Below, piece after piece: positions 33,000 to 39,435 of a stretch of DNA of 39,435 bases. Where the stretch lies: positions 1 to 39,435 of the forward strand of contig JBBHKE010000680.1 in assembly GCA_037447655.1 (NCBI GenBank), read 5' to 3'. The notes under the pieces were generated by a model. It was given only the letters and a program-made list of their open reading frames with translations. It was not told the DNA's origin and did no database searches. Every line of letters starts with the position of its first letter. The stretch's first letter is position 1. Made by a program: the position numbers and the translations under genes. This DNA is from Zygnema cylindricum (taxonomy: Eukaryota; Streptophyta; Zygnematophyceae; Zygnematales; Zygnemataceae).

Positions 33000-33899
33000 C
33001 TTTACAACGGTGATTGTGGTATGGAATTCGACGCGTAGTGTTATAAAATGTGTAAATGTTTGAGTATGATTTTTTGTATCAAAGAGGGGTACAAAGAGGG
33101 ATAAAAAGAAAGAGAGAGTGAGGGTCAATGTATCAGAGTGAAAGATAAACGCAAAGGAATAGCGGAAAATGGAGAGATGGTGAGAGAGATACAAGGGTAG
33201 AGGGCGAGGAAGAGCGGAAGCTAAAAGGAGGGGGAAAGAGGGTTAAATAATGATGGAGAGAGGGAGAGAAGGTTAAAGGGATAGAGACAAATTGGTGGCG
33301 GGAATAGGGAGGGAGAGCAAAAGCGAAAAGATAAGTTGAGAGAGGTAAGGGAGTTCAAAAAAATAGTGAAAAGAGGGCTAGCGAGAAAAAGGGTTAAAGG
33401 AATAAAAATTAAAATAAACAATACATAGAGAGAGATTAAGGAAGATAAATAGTTGGAGGGGGAGCTAACGGGAGGGGATAGGAGAGCGCGGCGATAAAAG
33501 GTAGAGGTTAAGAGAAGGAAAGTAAGATAAGTGAAAGAGGGAGAGGGATATAGATGAAAAGTGTGCGAGGGGAATAATGGACAAGAGTGAACGAGAAAAG
33601 GAAGGAAAAAGAGTGTGGGGGGGAGGAAAATAAAAAGAGAAGTAGAGAGAGAGACATTGGTGGCAAAAGAGAGATTGGAGGAGAGAAAAAAGAAAAAGAA
33701 CGAGCGAGAGACGACAAATGAGAGGGGGCGTCCGCTTTGCACTTTTGTAGATTTTAACGACTTTCCTACATGAAGTTGGATCCTCCCAAATTACCACAAT
33801 TGTATGCTTACATTAGCGCTGTCCCACGCCATTTGGAAAGCATCACACCGTGGATCTTTTGTGTTCATCGGTGCCCTCAATGACGATGCTCTGACCAAT
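32525..33899. other. Intergenic region with (TA)n and a purine-rich tract
   Basis: A perfect (AT)n run lies at 32958-32998. From about 33061 to 33735 the plus strand is rich in GAGAGAGGG and AAAGAG, with few pyrimidines. Open frames on the minus strand here are Ser/Phe/Leu/Pro low-complexity translations of this tract. No gene was recognised. Confidence 0.65.
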
Positions 33900-34378
33900 A
33901 ATATATTTAATAAATATAATAGCTTATGTACGTTAATGTAGGTAATGTCTAATTATTGCCATACACATTAATCGAGAAGGTTTATGAATAATTAAGTGCA
34001 TAAAAGTTGTCTTGTTGTACGCCATTTGCTCGTTGTTGTATTAAATAACAAGTAAAGTGTTAAATAACGACGTACAAACGTGAAAGTGAATAAAGTTGAT
34101 ACGAGTCAGCGCACTCATGTTTGATTCATAGTAATAAGGGTAAGGAAAAACTGCACGAAATTGTTCTTTTATGTTCAAAGGTCGATTATATGAACATAGA
34201 CTATAACGACTTCACTATGGGATGTGTAGATGAAATACTGAAATCCGTGTTAATTAGTGTTATTTATTGTTTTATTAGGTTTAAGTTATGAAGCCCAAGA
34301 AAGAGTTGATAAAAGTGTTTTCTTCCTTACACTAACAATTTTCCTTCACTAATAGCTATTCACGTTGAGCTTTAAGGT
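33900..34378. mobile_element. Diverged CACGGTGT-family TIR element
   Basis: The right end CTAATAGCTATTCACGTTGAG matches the family terminus. The interior repeats the family order: TTAATGTAGGTAATGTCTAATTA, GACGTACAAACGTGAAAGTG, GCGCACTCATGTTTGATTC, then the ATGTTCAAAGGTCGATTATATGAACAT palindrome region. The left end is poorly preserved. Confidence 0.55.
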
Positions 34379-34504
34379 GTCCAACACTAAGTGTTTCTTG
34401 TTAAAATGATATTAGTTATAAGTTAGATTTTATCACATGATATTATGGCCTGGAGTCAAAATACAACACTACCTACTGGTATTAGAGTTAATAGAAGTAA
34501 TTAG

Positions 34505-34964
34505 TAGTGTTGTGTATCGGTAAAAAATTTATCGCGATAACACCGATACCTATAGTTATCGGTTATCGAACGGTCAAAGTTACCGATATATTTGTACTTT
34601 CTGTACTTTCTTTCCGGAGTACAAATGGCAGGTTTCCAGTGGTTCCCAATTAAGAAAGGGACAAAGCCATGACGTCGGATGTGAAAGGTACATCGTTTTC
34701 ATTGGAGCCATACTAAATTTGTACGTATCTCATGCCGGCTATTGTACTTTCAGCTTGTACAAATGATCTGATTGGTAGGCACCTCAGTAGATAGGGGTTG
34801 TGAGTAGGGCGCGTCGGGGGAATAACACGTACACTTGAGTGAACTTGTCGTACATTTATCTGTACGTTCCAAGCACATATCTCTTTACCGATATATCGAT
34901 TATCGGCTTCCCGAAAAAAGGCCCATATCGGTTATCGGCAAATCCTTACCGATACACAACACTG
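34505..34964. mobile_element. hAT-like non-autonomous TIR element (copy A2)
   Basis: It is 460 bp with left end TAGTGTTGTGTATCGGTAA and right end TTACCGATACACAACACTG. Perfect 8-bp duplications GTAATTAG lie at 34497-34504 and 34965-34972. It is an internally deleted relative of the element at 9668-10563, sharing GATGTGAAAGGTACATCGTTTT and both TATCG-rich ends. Confidence 0.88.
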
Positions 34965-35355
34965 GTAATTAGATTGCAATTTTTTCTGGTCGAAAATCAC
35001 AAAATGTTACGCTATTTCAAGGAGTGAAATACAATCTGCCACGTCTTCTTCCTCTAAACTAGTATTGTGTATTATGAATTTGTATTAACACTAACAAATC
35101 GTTAACGCTAATTACCATTGGCAGTGTACTACCCGAATTAGAGTGATTAAGTATAATAGCGATGGGCGGTGTCTCTGTAGTGAATTGCATCGTTGCCAAA
35201 TTATTCGATACACGATATTAGTCGCAGTTTTGACATTTGAAAAAGACTTCGATATGCGAAAAAAACCTTTGCGATATACGGTACGCAGTCGTCCAAATAC
35301 TTTTAGTATGCTGTCACGTTCATACTTTTTCGTACTTAAAAAAGTAAAACTGCAG

Positions 35356-35362
35356 TATAAAT
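35356..35362 (+). promoter_or_regulatory. Possible TATA box of the MDH gene
   Basis: TATAAAT lies 112 bp before the chosen ATG. The region from 34973 to 35355 contains decayed TIR-element sequence (GTTAACGCTAATTACC at 35100-35115), which suggests a short native promoter. Confidence 0.4.
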
Positions 35363-35473
35363 CTGCCCGGAATCAGGAATCCGGAAACCAAGGTTGGATT
35401 TTTTTTTCACGTTTCTAGAAGCTTTCTTATTTATCACTTGCTCCTGCTCACTCTCTTTGTGCAAGTTGCAGTC

Positions 35474-37129
35474 ATGGCAACTATGGCTTCTGTGGCTCTC
35501 TCTGCCAGAATCCTTCCGGCTGGTTCAGCATGCGTTTCAGATAGTTTAACTGTCAAAAGCAAAATTTCCTGCAGAAGTAATCGTTTATCCGTCTCTTCCG
35601 GAGTGACTACGACCGCCGCGTTGAAGGAGTTAGCAGGTTTGAAATCTGTTTCTACTGCGTCTCGGTACGGAAATGAAGTCAGGGCGGCACTGAGAAAAGC
35701 TGCCGTCAGCCGGAAATCGGCAGAATCGGACTCAAAAAACTGCGGCAATGTTGTGGCTGCCTACAAAGTTGCGGTCCTTGGAGCCGGTGGAGGCATTGGA
35801 CAGCCCCTTTCTCTCCTTATAAAGATGTCGCCGCTTGTGTCCACTCTTCACTTGTACGACATTGCTAATGTTAATGGCGTGGCCGCGGATTTAAGTCACT
35901 GCAACACTCCAGCAAAGGTACGGCTAACCTTTTTTGGAGAAATATTTGCAACAAAAAAATATTTTGTACGTAAAATTGGATTGTGAAGAGTGAGGTACGC
36001 CTCAAATGATTTCGGCAATGGATCTTTATTGTGTGATTCGAGCAAGTCTTGTGATTTTTACACGGGTTTTTTTTTTCTGTTTTCCGGATTTGTTGTTTTT
36101 GTTGATATCAGACAACAATTTCTAAACCTCTGAGCTTTCTAAACTTTTTATGGCTAGTTTTCATATTCGCAGGTGATTGGCTTTACAGCTACAGATCACT
36201 TGGTTGCTAAGCTTTCCAAACTTTCTGAAATTTATTAACTTGATAATCTTTTTAAACTTTTATTGTGGCTAGTTTTGATATTCTTAGGTGATTGTCTTTC
36301 GAAGTCCAGATCGGCTGGCTTTTTAACTGTATAGATTTTGTATACTTTCTGTTCTTCTCTAAATTTTTAAACTTACATGGTGTCTAGTTTTGATATTCAT
36401 AGGAAATTGTTGTACAAGTCCAGATGAGTTGGCTTCTAATAACTTTTTAGACTTTATAGACTTTCTGAACTTTCTCTCTTTCTATATTTTTGAAACTCTG
36501 ATGGTGTCTGGTTTTAAAATTTGCAGGTGATTGAATTACAACTCCAGATCAGTTGGTTTCTAACATTTATTGACTTTATAAACTTTCTATACCGTCTCGT
36601 CCTTCTAAAACTCCTAAACTCCTCTTTCTAAAGTTTACAAACTTAGATTGTGTCTAGTTTTGATTTCTGCAGGTGATTGGCTTTACAGGTCCTGATCAGT
36701 TGGCTGCAGCTTTGGCCGATGTGGATCTTGTAATTATTCCCGCAGGAATCCCGAGGAAGCCTGGTATGACACGGGATGATTTATTTAAGATTAACGCCGG
36801 TATAGTCAAGGCACTTGTGGAGGCAGTTGCGGCTAACTGTCCAAATGTGAGCCGCCAGTTTGCTGTTTATTTATTCATGCTATGATGCTGCTGCAACCTT
36901 GACTTTTGTAGTATGACCGTACAAGTTTTTTGTTGTATCTTTTGCACTGTGGTGGTACATCGTTTGAAGTGTGACCGCACGCCTTTTGTCGCGAAACCGA
37001 AATTTTTTTGACACTATTATCGTCTTCTGTATTCTATTTTTTTCGTATGGGTTTACGTTGTATCTTTTTTCCATGCAATTATGTCAAAAGAAGACAAGAT
37101 TTGTTGTGAGTCTGACTCTTTCCTCCCCC

Positions 37130-37206
<77 letters not shown>

Positions 37207-39156
37207 TCGCTCCCTCCCTCTCTCTCTCAGGCCTTGATCAACATCATCAGCAACCCTGTAAATTCAACTGTTCCTATTGCGGCAGAGATTTTAAAAGCTA
37301 AGGGTGTTTACGACCCGAAGAAGGTCTTCGGTGTTACAACATTGGATGTTGTTCGAGCTAATACGTTTGTTGCAGAGGCCAAGAATTTAAAGCTGATTGA
37401 TGTAGATGTGCCTGTTATTGGAGGTCATGCTGGCATAACTATTCTGCCTCTTTTATCAAAGACAAAGCCTACGGTTACCTTCACCGAGGAGGAGATCGAG
37501 CAACTCACAGTCAGAATTCAGAACGCCGGAACGGAAGTTGTGGAGGTAAGCTTTTTTTTGTCAGCATTTCCTCCTTTCCTGCTTTCTTTGACTTCCTTGT
37601 TTTTTTCGCTTCTCCGGGCATCTGCTGTTTCCTCTTAATTACCATAATTGGACAGAAAAATGTACCATTTTTTACAAGATTGTACAGGTTTTTGTTTGAT
37701 TGCTATGATTACTGTGCCGCAAATGCTAGTTACAGTGTAAGTATAATTCCTGATGTAAAGAAGCGGTCGTCTGTTGATCTCATGAGACATTTAGACTCCG
37801 CTCCAGGAGATATGAACTCTTTCACCTTGCTAATTTGTCAGTAAGTAAAATGCATGTTTTTTTTTTTTTTTTTTTTAAACATATGTTTTTACCTTTCTTT
37901 GCAGGCTAAAGCTGGAGCTGGGTCAGCGACTCTGTCAATGGTATGTATATCCTGTTCATTTGAGGACTTCCACTACTTTTTATCGAGCTTTATCTCTTCC
38001 ACATTGAGATTGTTTTAAGGATGAGTTTTTGTTTTGAGAATGTGCCAAATGCCAAAATCAATCTCTTTTTTTGAAGGATCTGTTTCTTATTGTTGGATCA
38101 TTCTCCTTCCAGGCGTGTGATAACGGGAAGAAAAATGTTTTTTTCGGCGTTCTCTTGTAAACAATGTCAAATGATTTTATCCCTTCTTTCTGTATGTTTT
38201 TTTTTTTTAAATAAGCAGTTTTGTGGCTAGTCCATTTCAGCTGGGCATATTTATAAATTTCCGTGTCTCAGGATTATATGTACAATGTGTTTTTGGTAAA
38301 TGTCTGAATGTGTTTACGTGGAAATGTGGCATATATATATTCGGTAACTTTGTCGCTTGGTGCAATTTTTTGAGTGAAAGTGATGTGTTTGATTCCAGGC
38401 ATATGCTGCTGCAAGATTTGCCGAATCATGTCTGAGAGGTTTAGATGGAGATCCGGATGTCTACGAGTGTGCGTATGTGGAGTCTGACGTGAGTTGTCTT
38501 TTCCCTTTCTGGAACCTTTTTACTCGGGGTAAAATTCAGCATACGCAAAATTATAAATTTGTGTTAATTTCATCATTTAGTGAAGTGCCACGTGCAGATA
38601 GTACAAATCCGCCAACAAGGCGAATAATTTCCTGACACTTCAAGCCAATCGGAGGTTTACTGCATTAAGGAGAAGTGCTGCTGCTTTGTACCATTTTCGG
38701 TCCAAATGATGTGTTAATTCTGGATTGGGGAATCAGCAATTGTATATGAAAGGCCGTGTTGAGTTTAATGTTATACATTCACCGTTTTTAGAACATGCTA
38801 CAGTTTTTTTTTTTTTTCTGTTTCCCTGTTCGAACTCCTCTCCTCCTCCTCTCCTCATCCTCCCTTCTATTCCTCCTCTTCTGTTCTTCTCTCCTCCTCT
38901 CAAGTTTTAATGGAATCCTCGACCCGTGTCTGTTCTTTGTATGAACCTGTTGTTCTTGCAGTTGACAGAGTTGCCATTTTTTGCCTCGCGAGTTAAGTTG
39001 GGCAAGACAGGGCTGGAAGCATTTGTGAAGGCCGAACTCAGCGATTTGTCGGAATACGAAGCAAAGGCCTTGGAGGCGTTGAAGCCGGAACTAAAGGGAA
39101 GCATTGAGAAAGGCTTCGATTTTGCAAATAAGCAACCAGAATCGGCCACCGCTTAA
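35474..39156 (+). CDS. Plastid NAD-dependent malate dehydrogenase, complete, 6 exons
   Basis: It reversibly oxidises malate to oxaloacetate with NAD in the chloroplast. Exons are 35474-35917, 36673-36846, 37231-37545, 37905-37940 (a 36-nt microexon), 38399-38488 and 38962-39156 (TAA). All introns are phase 0 GT-AG, giving 417 aa. The start at 35474 gives a Ser/Ala/Lys-rich transit peptide of about 95 residues. Then come the NAD-binding [35 protein letters not shown], the substrate loop [30 protein letters not shown], and the catalytic His in [15 protein letters not shown]. The C-terminal block is [16 protein letters not shown]. Length and motifs match plant plNAD-MDH. An upstream in-frame open stretch (from 35438) lacks an ATG. 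Introns carry acceptor duplications and a (CT)n tract. Confidence 0.93.
36150..36700 (+). repeat. Tandem repeat (about 115 bp) of the exon 2 acceptor in MDH intron 1
   Basis: Units read GT(G/C)TAGTTTTGATATT-C-AG|GTGATTG..TTACA..TCCAGATCAGTTGG, followed by a CTTTCTAAACTTT-rich linker. Acceptor-like AGs precede 36173, 36288, 36403, 36527 and the true exon start 36673. The spacings are 115, 115, 124 and 146 bp. The upstream four units keep the polypyrimidine-AG and the first 30 or so bases of exon 2 in decayed form. Confidence 0.85.
37136..37201 (+). repeat. (CT)n microsatellite in the polypyrimidine tract of MDH intron 2
   Basis: About 33 CT units lie directly upstream of CCCTCTCGCTCCCTCCCTCTCTCTCTCAG, which is the acceptor of exon 3 at 37231. 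Confidence 0.93.
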
Positions 39157-39435
39157 GGGAACATTTATTCAATGAGATTATCATGTAGGGATTTTTGACA
39201 AGCATGCGAGAAGAGAGTGATGAAGGCATCAAAATTAGCGATCATATATGGGTAGACAGTAGTCATTTTTCGCAGAGCATGAATTGCAGATCCACAAATT
39301 GTAGAAGTTATTACTAGAAAGAAAGAAATAATACCAAAGCCATGGGCTTTATTTCCTTGTTGCTGCTTTGTTTAGTGGTATGCGGCAGTCCAGTTTATAA
39401 GGTGTCCCTCTCTCTGTGTCTCTCTCTCTCTCTCT
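39157..39435 (+). other. MDH 3' flank ending in a (CT)n tract
   Basis: This is the probable 3' UTR. AATAAT at about 39329 is a weak candidate poly(A) signal. The window ends inside TCTCTCTCTC (from about 39408), so the tract continues beyond the edge. Confidence 0.5.

Noticed and set aside
33221-33797. Minus-strand ORFs of 110-173 aa that look like multi-pass membrane proteins
   Set aside because: The Phe/Leu/Ser richness comes from the purine-rich plus strand, and there is no splice or family evidence.
35438-35473. An upstream start for MDH at 35438
   Set aside because: The codon there is not ATG. The ATG at 35474 begins a typical transit peptide and is preceded by a TATA-like motif.

Overview
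The window reads as nuclear DNA of a streptophyte green organism, most likely a charophyte alga. A Chara-type genome is my guess and is not proven by the sequence. The reasons are a plant cytosolic-type serine hydroxymethyltransferase, a plant-type plastid NAD-malate dehydrogenase with a transit peptide, a plant-style F-box/kelch protein, GT-AG introns that are long and full of simple repeats, and dense transposon debris.

Layout: (1) 1-4280 (+) is the 3' part of an SHMT gene. Four exons are visible, and the introns are dominated by pyrimidine repeats, including a (CT)n tract of about 430 bp. (2) 5893-9301 (-) is a complete three-exon F-box/kelch gene. (3) 9660-18861 is intergenic and filled with hAT-like TIR elements, one nested inside another with 8-bp target duplications, plus a second TIR family ending in CACGGTGT. 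(4) 18866-32520 (-) is a 13.65-kb Ty3/gypsy-type retroelement flanked by a 4-bp duplication (acgt). (5) 32525-35473 holds further repeats and another hAT element. (6) 35474-39156 (+) is a complete six-exon plastid MDH gene.

The retroelement is the centre of interest. Read on the minus strand it encodes an ORF1 of unknown function, gag with two CCHC knuckles, an aspartic protease, a DNMT3-like cytosine-5 DNA methyltransferase, reverse transcriptase, RNase H, a DDE integrase and a C-terminal PHD-like finger. The methyltransferase ORF is intact, whereas gag, RT and integrase carry frameshifts or stops. The protease and methyltransferase are in one frame, separated by a single UAG whose 3' context (CAAUUC) is one base away from the tobamovirus-type readthrough motif. 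The ends are not ordinary LTRs. The order is A1-internal-B1-A2-B2, the split-direct-repeat layout of Ngaro/PAT elements, and equivalently a full unit joined head-to-tail to an internally deleted unit.

A second pattern is shared by all three host genes: a short block spanning an exon-intron boundary has been copied into the adjacent intron. There are four extra acceptor copies in MDH, four extra donor copies in the F-box gene, and one broken exon copy in SHMT. In all three genes the intronic simple repeats are pyrimidine-rich on the sense strand.

All identities, exon borders and frameshift positions were read by eye. No alignment or database search was run.
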